This document shows positions 29,786 through 40,800 of a stretch of DNA of 64,000 nt, one piece after another. This DNA is from Dimorphilus gyrociliatus (lineage: Eukaryota > Annelida > Polychaeta > Dinophilidae), in the NCBI GenBank assembly GCA_904063045.1, contig CAJFCJ010000004.1:1605713-1669712 (forward strand), read 5' to 3'. Each line of letters begins with the position of its first letter. Within the stretch, counting starts at the first letter, position 1. The notes beneath the pieces were generated by a model that saw nothing but the letters and a program-made list of their open reading frames with translations, had not been told where the DNA came from and searched no databases. The translations under genes were made by a program, and so were the position numbers.

Positions 29786-30922
29786 ATGTCTTTCTTGTCA
29801 ATTTTGAACAAGCCTGCAGAAGTGTGTAAGGTAAATACTTAATTTGTTTTTCTGTCAAGTTTAAATCACTCTTAATGCAATATAAAGCATTTCATTTAAT
29901 TGTATTGAAATTCCAGGAATGTGGCTGTCGGTGTTCAGCATGCAAAAATGATCACAGTTTAGATTTACAACATGAAATAGAAACATTAACGGCTAAAGTC
30001 AGAGCTAGCCAGCTTAGGGTTGCCCAAATGGAAAGGGAATTATCAGATAGCAGAGAAGCTGCTGACATTGAACTGAGTCAAACTAGAGATGAACTTATTC
30101 GTTATAAAGATAAATATGATCGTCTTTATGACAACTACAAAAAATTGCAAAGAATTAACCATAATCTCGAAGATACCTCTCTGAAAGTTGTTAGTAGTCC
30201 AATGCTCTTACCACTCAAATGTTTTTATTAAATTAGTTAACAAAGTTTTTTCTTTTTAGGTTTCTAAGAGCAACACGGAGAAAATGGACTTCCGGGAAGA
30301 AATAGAGTCCTTAAAATCGAAATTAGTTGAAGCCAGAGTAATGATCGCCGATCTGGAGGAAGAAAACGTATGTATAAAAATAAGAGGCTTCGAAAATAAT
30401 GACTAATTTCAACAGGAAAAGATAAGTAAAGACTGTTTCTTAGCCGTTCAGCTTTTACAAGCTAAACCTTCCAATTTTGTTGCTCACAAATTAAATACGC
30501 TTCCAATGGAATTACAAGAACGAGTAAGATCACACCTGCCTAGAAATGCTATTCTTCACATCGAACCGAAAGATGGCAGTGGTGTAGACGATTCCTCTGA
30601 AAAACATATACGCGTTCCGATGCCTACTTTCCCGCCTACGGCGATGGTTTATTCAGTCAACAAGGTACCAAAGCCAGTCTCACAAGAAGAATATCGATCA
30701 AACGTCCCAACACCGTTAATAGCCCAAGTACTATCAGAAAACATGCATAAATGGAATAAACGACCGAGGCGGGTGATGGTCTGTTGCAAATGTACAAACA
30801 ATGTAACATTTCATGATAAATCTGTGCAAACACCTTCAAATGGACGGACGACAAGCATACCGTTTTCTTCAACACCTGGCGTACATAGACCTAGAACAAG
30901 TAGTACGGAAACAGAAATTTGA
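29786..30922 (+). CDS. TJAP1/BEGAIN-family coiled-coil protein
   Basis: Four exons: 29786-29830, 29917-30189, 30260-30367, 30416-30922 (933 nt, 310 residues). An N-terminal Cys cluster (ECGCRCSACKNDHS) precedes a long heptad region (MERELSDSREAADIELSQTR...DKYDRLYDNYKKLQ). Then comes the family's conserved core: LVEARVMIADLEEENEKIS, DCFLAVQLLQAKPSNF and LPMELQERVRSHLP. These align in order with human TJAP1 (LLDAKNTINKLEELNERY, DCNLAVQLLKCNKSHF, LPCELQDMVRKHL). TJAP1 is linked to tight junctions and Golgi, BEGAIN to synaptic scaffolds; I cannot say which branch this is. The tail is Ser/Thr/Pro-rich and much shorter than in vertebrates. Convergent with LRRC73, 78 bp between stop codons. Confidence 0.8.
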
Positions 30923-30955
30923 TATTGGTTTATTTTTAAAGCAATAAAGATAATA

Positions 30956-30991
30956 TAATAATAATAATAGTAATAATAATAATAATAATAA
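30956..30991. repeat. (TAA)n microsatellite between convergent genes
   Basis: Trinucleotide TAA run, interrupted once by TAG, filling most of the 78-bp gap between the TJAP1-like and LRRC73 stop codons. It would lie in both 3' UTRs. Confidence 0.9.
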
Positions 30992-31000
30992 AAAGAAATA

Positions 31001-32013
31001 TTATGAAATGTCTTCCACACAAGCGTTTTCTTCATCTGAAACACTTGTTAAATCACTTGTAGTAACGTCACTCATGCAGGGGGACGATACTGATTGAGCT
31101 GATCGATTGTTCTCTTGTATGCAACACGTTAATTCATTAAACGTTTGAGGTGAAATATCATTCTCGGCAATTGATAACCTTCTCAGACTTTTATTGTAGG
31201 AACGTATTGAGAATAGGAGCGATCGCCCCCCCTGTTCCCCGATGGAACAGCCTTCAATGTCCAAAGAATGTAATTGCTGGCAAGATGCAATTGCCACCGA
31301 TAATCCGGCGGCGGCGTAATCCCCCAATTGATTATAATCGATTTGCAGACTTTCCAAACGGTCGTTATGATTGATTGCGGCAAAAAAGAGATTCCATGCG
31401 AATGAAGTCACGGAACGATTGGCACTTAGAGTAAGATTTTGTAAGCCTATAAATGATAAAGATGAGCAATTAAATATGTAATTGAAAAGAGTATTTTTAC
31501 CTGGCTTAGCTCCGTTACGTGCTAATAATTTAGTAACATGCATCAAGCCGTCATCAGAAATATGAGCGTCCCCAACATCTAGAGTGACGATGTGGGGATG
31601 ATTATTCAGAGCAGATGCGAGCATAGCCATTCCATCGTCAGCCAAATTGGAGCTATGCAAGCTGAAAAGAAAAGGGGAAAAATCGATAGAAGGATATGTA
31701 AAAAAGAATTCCTTTTACTCCTTATAACAGTATCGACTTACAGTAAAGTCGTTAGACTGCGGTTGCTTTGTAGAGCATTGGTGAGGTAGGCTATTCTCCG
31801 TAGGCTATTTATTACTGAAACATTAAGATTGAGGTGAAGTAGACTTGACGATTTGCCAACTCCTTCCATTAATTGTCGAAAGTGCTTGTCTGATAACGTA
31901 CATTCTCTTAACGATAGCACTCGTAGTTGATTATTCGTTAATGACTTGTGAATATCTTTACATTCAGATGAGCCAACTTGCTGACCACACATTTGAACAC
32001 TTCCGAGCAACAT
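31001..32013 (-). CDS. LRRC73: Leucine-rich repeat-containing protein 73
   Basis: Three exons, 32013-31742, 31661-31501 and 31446-31001, total 879 nt (292 residues; human about 316). The start MLLGSVQMCGQQVGSSE matches the human start MLPSSIQISGEPLSGAE, so I chose it over the upstream in-frame Met at 32037. Ribonuclease-inhibitor-type LRRs follow: LRVLSLRECTLSD, LLHLNLNVSVINS, LQSNRSLTTLLLHSSNLADDG, LTLSANR, LESLQIDYNQLGDYAAAGL, LHSLDIEGCSIGEQ and LSIAENDISPQ, in the same order and spacing as vertebrate LRRC73. The acidic Ser-rich tail has no known motif. LRRC73 is a poorly studied, presumably cytoplasmic scaffold; its function is unknown. Confidence 0.88.
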
Positions 32014-33564
32014 ACCTGTTGATACGAATATGATCAAATTATTTTCGACTCTACGAATGTACAGACTTTAAAGAGTCTTTTATAAGGCTTTTCCTCTCTT
32101 TTGCTTTCAGACTTCTAACGCGTTTTTATCCTACGAAAGCGGCTATGAATAATAAATCAAGCGGCGAGTTTCCTTTCCCCTTAGCTTTCATCTTCTAAGC
32201 CGTCTTAATACTGATACAGACTAAAACCCCAACTGCAAAGATCGACCAGTACCAGCAGAGCAATCAATGTAAATAAAACTATTTTGTCCTTTTATACGCG
32301 TATATTGCTCTGCAAAGTGCATTGTACATATATAGTAAAGAGTTTGTGAGGGAAGAGAGGGAGAATGAGAGAGAAAACTGCAGCCTACTGCATTACTGTC
32401 AATTTGACTGCATTAGCTCGGCTACGTTGCACGCTATTCCGGCTTTCTGTATTGTCACGCTTTTCTTTGCAGTTTCCGCCACAGTTCGTTCTCTTAATCA
32501 GACGAGACGGCCGTTTTTATTATACCAAATTTGAAAGAGTGTGGCAAGAAGAATAATTAAGTGTACCAACTGCTCACGCGTTTTGTAAACGAATATTCTA
32601 TTTATCAACCGCTTTGTTTGCTCGACGACGCCGTCCTCGAAATTCTAGATCGATGTTAATTGCATTTAATTGACAAACGTGCGCTAGGCCGACGTATTTT
32701 TTTTTAAAGCTAATCAATATCGACAATTGATTTTTTTTCAACAGTGCGTTTATCTATAATAATTTCTCTCTTAACATATTTTAAGATAAATCTAGAATTC
32801 CATCGATACGAAATACAAACTGTCACATAATTTCCTGTCTCTTTTTATCATATAAAAACAAAAAATATTGTGTTTTCCTCCCCCTTTTCCTCTCCTACCA
32901 TTAAAATAACTATGCATGAAAAGAATTAATTTTTTTACGGTCGAAATCCATAAAGATATTAAAATATATATAGATATATATACACATAAGCATTTGAGCT
33001 GCACATTTTCAGTTTTATAAACATATTGCAGTCGTGCTGTGTTTTGAACATAAACGATTATTTCAGGTTTACTCTTTCTACAGTCTATAAATTCTTTATG
33101 CTATATACAGTATATTTTTAATAAATGTTTTTACAATATACAATAATATATGGACACATTTTTCTACATACCACATTGGTCTTTTTAGCCTTTTCTTTTT
33201 AAAAGAGTAATTTTACGAACCTTATTGATCAGAAGAAATTCCACTCTCCTTTAAAAGGTTACTATTTGTACAGCTTAGGCCAAAATCGACATTCCTTCCA
33301 GTTTTTGTCGTTTTTGCAGAGCGAGTTCGCTTCTATCGAACGGATTATTGTCGATGAGCAGCGAGATCGTCTTAATTATGCAACGACGCCATCTGGTCTA
33401 GAAACGGGTACTATTTTGTTTAGCGCTTTACTCTACTGGCAGTTATGCGTCGAAACGTAGTGATACGCATTGAACATAACTGACAAAAAGGATTAAGCAT
33501 TAGGCATTCTGGTTAAAAAGCCGGCCTTTGTTAATTATAACAGGATAGAGCATTGTTTCTGACA
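32014..33564. other. Intergenic region, 1.55 kb
   Basis: Between the LRRC73 start and the next plus-strand exon. It contains pyrimidine- and A/T-rich tracts and a short TATA-repeat stretch near 32965-32985. Open frames of 60-70 codons (for example 32365-32556, 33266-33460) lack splice support and recognisable features. Likely the promoters of the flanking genes. Confidence 0.4.
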
Positions 33565-35123
33565 ATGAACAACGGTACCAGCCCTCCGATTAAAGATGGA
33601 AATACTGAAATATTTGAAGGATGGCTACACGTTTGGGGTAAGAATAGATATCAATTAATCTTTTTATTTTAGCGTTTTCTATTAATCTATTATTAAGTTA
33701 GAAAAATAATTTAGAGACTGTCTGCAGTCTAAATTAAAAATAGACCGTAATCTCTACCTTAACAAGACAGTTCTTTTCCGCCCTTTATTTCCCTTCTTTG
33801 TAATCGTATTTTTATATATTCTATATGTTCTTTTAAAAACATTCTCAAACCCAGTCAACTTCAGTCATCGATTTTTTTATTCCATGACATATTTAGATTT
33901 ATTTGTTATAGAATTGATTTAATTAGGCTGCTAGTCGGCGATTTCAATGCGACTGTCGTAGTATTACGTAATATTACAACGCTGGCTAATCAACTTGACG
34001 CCATGACACTTTGACGTTAAAAAACATTCTTTGTCAAACTTTTTTGGCGGGAAACAGCTGCGTTTACGTAAGATCACGATAGCTCGCCAAATGAGAATTA
34101 GGATGAGTAAGAAAAATGCAAACCTCTATTTGATAAGAGTGAGTGATCTGCCCAGGTGTAACGTACTGTATAAATAAATTCCAAAAACTGTCTCGTCGTT
34201 GACTGTTAATTCCTAATTAATTGAATAATTTGCATTCTATGGCTGACAAAGCATAGGAGACCATCTGTTGTTAGTCAGAACAGCTTGATTATAGAATATA
34301 TATCAAGAATATTTCAATTTTTATTAGGTCTATATTAAATTCTCTCTTGAAAATTTAGTATAAAAAGTATAAAAAAAGTCTAACCTGGCTAGAATTTTAT
34401 TATTTAGTTAAAAAATTTGATACTTTGTCGTAGGTTTGACACAAATTAACTATGTTTTATAATTTAATCAACGTATGTTCGTTGTTTATACCTCACTTTT
34501 TTTATAAAAATAACAATAAAAACTGTTAGGCGTGCGTTTGAATTTTTGTTTGTAAATCGAGCCGATTAATAAACATAGCAATATCGGGAGGAATACCTCG
34601 ACATAGGCTTATTTGTTTGAGGTCGTCTGCTAAATAGAAAGTAGTTCCAGAATTATCCTTGTCATGCCATCTAGCGGATTGTGTCATTTTCAAGTTGAGT
34701 TGATTGAATGAGATGAATAACTGAATAAAAAATTTATTACTCACTGATAAAAAAAATAAATGTCAAAAGAATAACACGCCTTTTAACACACAGAAACAAC
34801 AAAGGCTGTGGAGGAAAAGTTATTTGGTGCTTCTATAATGAAACCACTTCCGAATTGGGACCCTCAATTTATTATAATAGATACGACACTCAGGGCACTT
34901 AAACATTTTCGTAGTGAAAAGGTTTCCTCTATTTTTTTTAAATACTATGAATATATCACTAATTCCATTACGCACCTAAAATAGCAAGCTGAGCAAACTT
35001 ATAATAAAAGAAACAGGCGACGAAGGCGATTGGATGGAGGAAAAGAACAATTTGATAAACAATGGGGATATGAAACTCTTGAAGCTATAAAAGAAAACGC
35101 TAGTCATCATTCTTTCGAAAAAA
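33565..35123 (+). CDS. Unrecognised three-exon gene
   Basis: Exons 33565-33637, 34794-34921 and 34985-35123 chain in frame: MNNGTSPPIKDGNTEIFEGW..., then TTKAVEEKLFGASIMKPLPN...FIIIDTTLRALKHFRSEK, then QAEQTYNKRNRRRRRLDGGK and ending near ASHHSFEKS at a GTAAGT donor. If the next acceptor is the TTAG near 35299, the codon completes as Ser followed by an immediate stop, giving about 114 residues. A run of five Arg suggests nuclear or RNA-linked location; no domain is recognised. The first intron is long (1156 bp) for this genome and contains a minus-strand frame at 34526-34744. It may instead continue into further exons I could not fix. Confidence 0.45.
34526..34744 (-). CDS. Small antisense open frame inside an intron
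   Basis: Minus-strand frame ending at 34526. A Met at codon 20 would give about 53 residues: MTQSARWHDKDNSG, then FYLADDLKQISLCRGIPPDI and a basic end. A plausible acceptor (TTATTCAG) lies just upstream of that Met. The composition is less biased than random AT-rich frames, but no family is recognised and no further exon was found. It could be chance. Confidence 0.2.
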   Translation of the reverse strand: MSNKFFIQLFISFNQLNLKMTQSARWHDKDNSGTTFYLADDLKQISLCRGIPPDIAMFINRLDLQTKIQTHA

Positions 35124-35485
35124 GTAAGTAAATTTTCTGTGTTCTATATTTGCTTTTTTGTTTTTTTTATCTTGTTCTATTTTTTTTATTCCCTTTCTTT
35201 GCTGTCTAATTAATAACAACCATCATTCAAATTTCCGCTAAACGGCTTAACATTTCATTTGAATTCGCATTCTGTTTACCATTTGTTTATCTCGTTAGGT
35301 TGAATAATTTTCAAAGGCGTATCGTCTTTTAATGTCCCTACGTAATTTATATATTTGAAATTTAAATTTTGAGTAATTATTTATTGTTATTGTTATTCTC
35401 CCCCAACTGGGTTACCTTTAAAAAAAAGCACTCAAAATAAACAAAAGTTTCAAATGGTAAGTGTATCGTAAGAAGTTAACTTAAC
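35124..35485. other. Intergenic region upstream of the homeobox gene
   Basis: 362 bp, T-rich, without a credible frame. It contains an ATGGTAAGT donor-like sequence at about 35455-35463 just before the homeobox start, which might mark an upstream non-coding exon. Confidence 0.35.
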
Positions 35486-36337
35486 ATGTTAACCAGTAAA
35501 GATATTTGGCAGAATTCTAGACAGAATTTTAACTATTCTATTCCACGGACGATGTACTTGGGTAATCCATTTTTTCCGCTTTATTATAATTCATCGCTTG
35601 TTAGTCATGATCAACCGGAAAATTTTACGCCAGAGGCCAATATTCAGCAGTATTGTGCTATGAACGCCTTATCCCCATCGGATATTTATTCGGCTGGTTT
35701 CCATTTCCATATGACAACTTATCAAGGAAATCTAAATTCGACTTCTCATTATTTTACGCATCAATTTTCTTCCTCTACGCCGGAAACTAGAGAGGAAGAA
35801 CAATCTGTGGAAGAGGATGATGAAATTGATGTTGTTACAATAACTGATGACTTCCAGCCCTTAGATATATCACAAGCTCATGATGATAACCAGACTTCAC
35901 CAGGTCAGGATGAGGTACAAGTTAGAGGAAGGCGATTTCCTGATCAAGTATATAAAATTTTGTATAGGTGGTACGATTCACACATAGACTATCCATACGC
36001 TAGTAAAAGTGTAATTAGAGATTTAAGCCGTCAAACAAAATTGTCCAGTAAACAGATTAAAAGATGGTTACAAAGGAAACGGAGAACTACAAGGAATATT
36101 GGCAAGTACTGTAGAACAAAGGATAACAGCCAATCACAAGTGTCATCAAATGAAGCTGAGGACATTGGTGAAAGTGCAGTTTCACAAGAATCATACACTT
36201 ATTCTACTTTTACTAAATCGTCAGAGTTGGTCGCTCAATCCAACCAAATAAATGCCCAAAATAGCAAAATAAATAAAAGAAAGGTTGATAGATATGATAG
36301 CGATGAAACTTATGACAAAAACGATAAGCACCAATAA
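35486..36337 (+). CDS. Divergent TALE-like homeobox protein
   Basis: Intronless frame of 283 codons. The N-terminal half is rich in Tyr, Ser and Asn, followed by an acidic segment (REEEQSVEEDDEIDVVTITDD). The homeodomain begins near residue 148 with RRFPDQVYKILYRWYDSHI, a three-residue-extended loop DYPYAS, and helix 3 SSKQIKRWLQRKRRTTRN. Alignment to TGIF (LSTLQVCNWFINARRR) places Trp48 correctly, but Phe49 is Leu, Ile50 is Gln and the near-invariant Asn51 is Arg. The C-terminus is low complexity and ends DKNDKHQ. Presumed nuclear DNA-binding regulator, but altered base contact is expected. The intronless form and fast divergence recall the expanded spiralian TALE (SPILE) genes used in early blastomeres; that link is inference. 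Confidence 0.75.
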   Translation: MLTSKDIWQNSRQNFNYSIPRTMYLGNPFFPLYYNSSLVSHDQPENFTPEANIQQYCAMNALSPSDIYSAGFHFHMTTYQGNLNSTSHYFTHQFSSSTPETREEEQSVEEDDEIDVVTITDDFQPLDISQAHDDNQTSPGQDEVQVRGRRFPDQVYKILYRWYDSHIDYPYASKSVIRDLSRQTKLSSKQIKRWLQRKRRTTRNIGKYCRTKDNSQSQVSSNEAEDIGESAVSQESYTYSTFTKSSELVAQSNQINAQNSKINKRKVDRYDSDETYDKNDKHQ

Positions 36338-37804
36338 AGATTGGGCATAAACGGATATCATATTCGTTAGATGGCGACACAAGTCTGGAGATCTTATTAA
36401 TTTGTTTGGGGGGGAGGGGGGAATGAGTATCCGCTCGGTCGAATGCCACTGGGATACGGGTTCAATGTTGTCGAAAGTTCTATTTGCATCAATAATTATT
36501 TGCTATTAAAAGGCAACATAAGATCGACCTTATTCGGTCGCGCATGATTAAAAGGCTATTGATGATAATTTGATCTTGGTGAGAACGAGACTGAGCTTAG
36601 CTAAGTTGATTTTGTTTATGTACAGAGTGACCCTTTAGTGACCCACGACAAGGAATGGATACTATTGTGCAAACGGCCAATATAGGACCGTTTGAGTGGC
36701 GTAATAGTGTTATTTTACACTTTGTCGTCTATCCGTGCGTAAAATTCCAGCCGCTAAATCGTTAGTAGTTAAAGCCGTTGAATGTGGAAATTAGAAGTGG
36801 AATTATACGTTCAATGTAGGAAAAAAGGACCAGTGCAAACACGGATTGCTTTTCCGACTGGGAACTCAATATTTTTCCAGTCGTTAACGACTATAACGTT
36901 ATTGCAGTTGGCGGCGTCGATAATTCGACTTGGCAGCGACGTCCCGCCGGAATGGGTCCAATGTTTCTCTTCTATTGCATTTTTTTTTACAGTTTCATTA
37001 TATTAGTTTGACCGTCTTATTTATTATATAGTCTATATTTATAGACTATATATCATATATACTGTATATATTCTCATATACAGAATAGGTATATATATAT
37101 ATATGTGTATGTGTGTAAGAAAAAGGAAAAACGATGACGTAAGCGACCATTAAGAGCTTTTAACAAGTCCATTAGATTGGCAGATGGTAGCCTTATTGAG
37201 TTTTTGTCTTTGGCGGTCTGTTTTCTGTTCGTGACAAGGAAAAAAATTGAAATTGTTAGAACAAAAAAAAAATCCCTCTAAAAAGTTAAAATTTAAGCGT
37301 ATGCGAAAAAATAGCCAAAGCGCTGGCGCTGACCGCTCTGCAATTTCGAGAGGGCGCTTATACGAAAAAGGCCCGGCTCGCACGTCGGACGAACGTTGCA
37401 GTAGCGGCTGTTTGTTTCTTCGATCGCAATTCGATTATGGGAAACGCCGCTTCCGATTTCTTGCCTTGTACTTCCAGGGCGACTAAGATTGTTCCCAGCG
37501 ACTCGTTTGATATGTTTCTTCCTGTCGAAGGTATTTCTAGTATTTTTATAAATATAACATTATCTAATTTCATTTACACGCCCTCTAACAATCGTCTATT
37601 GTTTTCTCTTTTTTTCTCGTTTTGTACTTCTCTTTGAAGGAGATCTTGTTTCATGCATACATCTGTCGAGCTCATCCATCATCTTACGTATGCAATAATC
37701 TTATATTCCCTATCCCCCTCTCGTTATTTTCGCTGCTAAATGTTAGAATTGTCGAATAAAAAAAGTATTTTAATAACAAAATAATGATATAAACAGCTGC
37801 TAAT
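36338..37804. other. Intergenic region before the RasGAP gene
   Basis: About 1.47 kb. It holds a G-run (36408-36421), a short hairpin (ATAGTCTAT-ATTT-ATAGACTAT near 37029-37050), a (TA)n stretch near 37095-37108 and several 60-80-codon frames without support. It probably includes the promoter and leader of the first RasGAP start exon at 37805. Confidence 0.4.
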
Positions 37805-40800
37805 ATGTCGAACGCTCTGGAACGAAAAAGTAGAACGCTAGATCTGAAAAGCAAGAGTACAGGTAAGATACTATTTGTAATTTTTAATTAGTTATAGTCG
37901 GTTAAAATGTTGTAGATAAGTTTTCCATTAGCGCCATCTATACTTTATTCAAGAGTACCATATTTATCATACATATACAAGCGACTTGTGTATACGCCTA
38001 CGACTGTTATGTGTAAACTAGAGATTTGCCGACGAGGAGGCTTCCAGCTGGCAGACGAAATTGTTATACCGCTAATAGGCTGTAGGATTAGTAATATAAT
38101 TTTTCCGTGTATTTTTTATGATATACGTGTTGCGACAAGCAACAATTTTCCCAACTCTTCACCGCGCCTACCTGCCCAAGGGCGGTTTTGTGTTTCGGTT
38201 CGCTAAAATTGATTGGGTTATAGGCATCGAACAATAGACGACTAATTTGTTCGTAAGATGAACGACATCCATTTATATTGAGAATAAGAGAGAAATTTAA
38301 TGCCTCTTGAACTGTTTTGAAAATTGGGAAAGGGCAACAGGTGTGGCTTAAGAAATAGATTATCGTCTAGGTATTTTTATTGCTTAAAAGAATCAATCGA
38401 AAAGATGGAATGTGCATTCACCATATAAAAAGTCAGATTGTCTGGAAACGATGGAACAGGTGATGAATCGCTCCGTTTGTTATTATTCTTAACGTTCACC
38501 TCCCGCGACCCATCCGGAAGTTCAAAGAGCCGCCGATTAGATGGATGAAAGAAACCGACTCTGACCGGGAATCGGTCGTATGCCGAAAGCGTCGGGCGGC
38601 AAGCTACTTTGATGTGGTGTCACGTGATGCTTGACCCTTCTGACACCTAGCGTTTAGAACGGCTTTTTGAACGTGCTCATTGTGCACCAATCCCAAACGA
38701 AACTCGGGAAGTGGAGGTAAAAAAAACCTTTGTGAAATTTTACGGCGTTTCATCAACTAATGCGCAGTACGTAGGTGGCGAGAGAAGCGCCTTAGAAAGG
38801 GCGTCGAACGCGCCACCGCCGTCTTGTTGTCATTTAACGATGAGGAGCGTTTTTGGAAAGGATCGTCATAGCGGCGATGTGATAGTATATACTTGCCAAC
38901 TCCAAAAACGTCATTCCATTACGATTATGCAGCGTTTCTTTCAGAAAAAAAGCGGACGACGATCATCGTTATTTTCCGGTTTGAAAGGGATAGGTGAGTT
39001 TACTCGGCGGGAGTCGGCATTATTTGTTATTGTCCGTCGGCAAATCGAAATTCTAGACATTGTTGAATATGAAAAATTTTAGAAGTAGGCGGTGGAGAAA
39101 AATATAAATGAGGAAAAAAACAACGACCTTACTGATGGCGTTGAGTACTCGCGAACCTGGTTACCGAGGCGTTTTTTGTTATTTTGTATCTACTTAAAAA
39201 CGTAAAATGTGGGTGTTTGAATATTTTATATGTTAAAGCGACCGGTAGTTAAATAAATACTTGTTGACATTCAGCGTTTATTGCTATTGTTAACATTCAA
39301 ATAACAGATTCGGCACCCTGGTCACCAAATTCTAACAATAACGAAAAGAAATGGTTTAGCGGTGTCAGGAGAGGAAGTCTACCGGCAGCCAAAAGCAGCT
39401 GTGAACTGGATTCTGAACCGTCTACACCATCTAAATTAGCCGTAAGTATTCTTGCAATATTCTTACAGCTGCGAGTTTTCGTTCTTGTTTATTCATAAAC
39501 GTCTCAGTTCTGATTGGCTACCAGCTGTAGCTATTGTTGAGCAGTTTTACCGCCTTATTCTTGCTTTCAGAATTTCTTCAGAAATAAGCTCACCAGCAGC
39601 AAGCAGTCGTTGAAGAGGACGAAAAGCGTGACAAAATTAGATAGGAATAATTCGAATGAAGCTATTTGCCCAAATTCGGCAGATAATCGACGGAGAAGGG
39701 GTAGCGCTGCTCTTGCTGAACTCGATGGGTAAGTGATTTGAGTAGTATATAAGCTTGTATACAGTATACGTATAATTAAAAAAAACGACAATACGTTAGA
39801 ATTTTCCCTCTTGTCTTTCGCTTTGTTTGGCAAAAATACGCGCTATCAGTATTGTTCGTTATCGTCCGCTAATTGAAAACAGAACAAAAGGCGATTGAAA
39901 TTCATTATGAGCTTTCGAATTGGGATTTAGGTGTTTTTTAAATGTGAAAGTGTGGTTTTTACTTACCCACCCCGACCATTTCACCTTTATTTTTATTTCA
40001 CAAGTCATTCACAAAATACTCTTATTGGACTAATCATGTTTTTGCATGGCTATATTTGGATGCACGTTTTATAATTAAGATATACCGTTATCTGATTATC
40101 GATAGACGACAGCATATTTATCCTTCTTAGCAGCATCGATTATTCTATGTATTAACAGCATGTCGTGTACGTCGTCTTTCGACAATATACGTAGCGTAGA
40201 AGAGGATCTTGGTTCAACATCGAATTTAAAAAGGAGTAGAAGCTTGGGACGTTTAACTAAACGTTGGAGGCGTTCGTCTTATAGGCCGAAAACGCCGTCA
40301 ACTATCGATTGCCAGCCGAATATCGACAAAAAAATCAGTGTTGCTGTAAAGAAAAGACACACTTTTCTCGGGTACGTGTTTGTTGTTGCTAACTGCTTCT
40401 ATCTTTATTTTTAATTATTTTTACTTTAGCATGCCTATGTATTTTTTCACCCCTATTAACCCAAAACTAAATTTTCCATATGAAGCGTAAACACTGACGA
40501 GGTGTTTTCTAACGAATTTGTGACGTCTTTCGGAGGCATTGCGTACAGTACCTAATGACATATCGCCTTTTGCTATTTTCAGACCTTGCGAATGTGCGCG
40601 TATAAGCAAAGATAATTGGAAAACCTGGTATTTTCCTCATATATGCTAATATTATTTCGTATCAGTTCCTGTAGACCTTTCGCTATTCTCCTCAAACTCG
40701 CTCTAACTGTATTGATTTCCTCTTGACGACAGATAATAAACCATAATGCCGTACAGTTTTTAGGTTCATCTTTTATTAGAACAATAGTTTTTTCAGTCTA

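Noticed and set aside
38711-38926. Upstream extension of the second RasGAP start exon
   Set aside because: The frame is open but has no similarity to the family. I kept the Met at 38927 as the safer start and note the longer option only.
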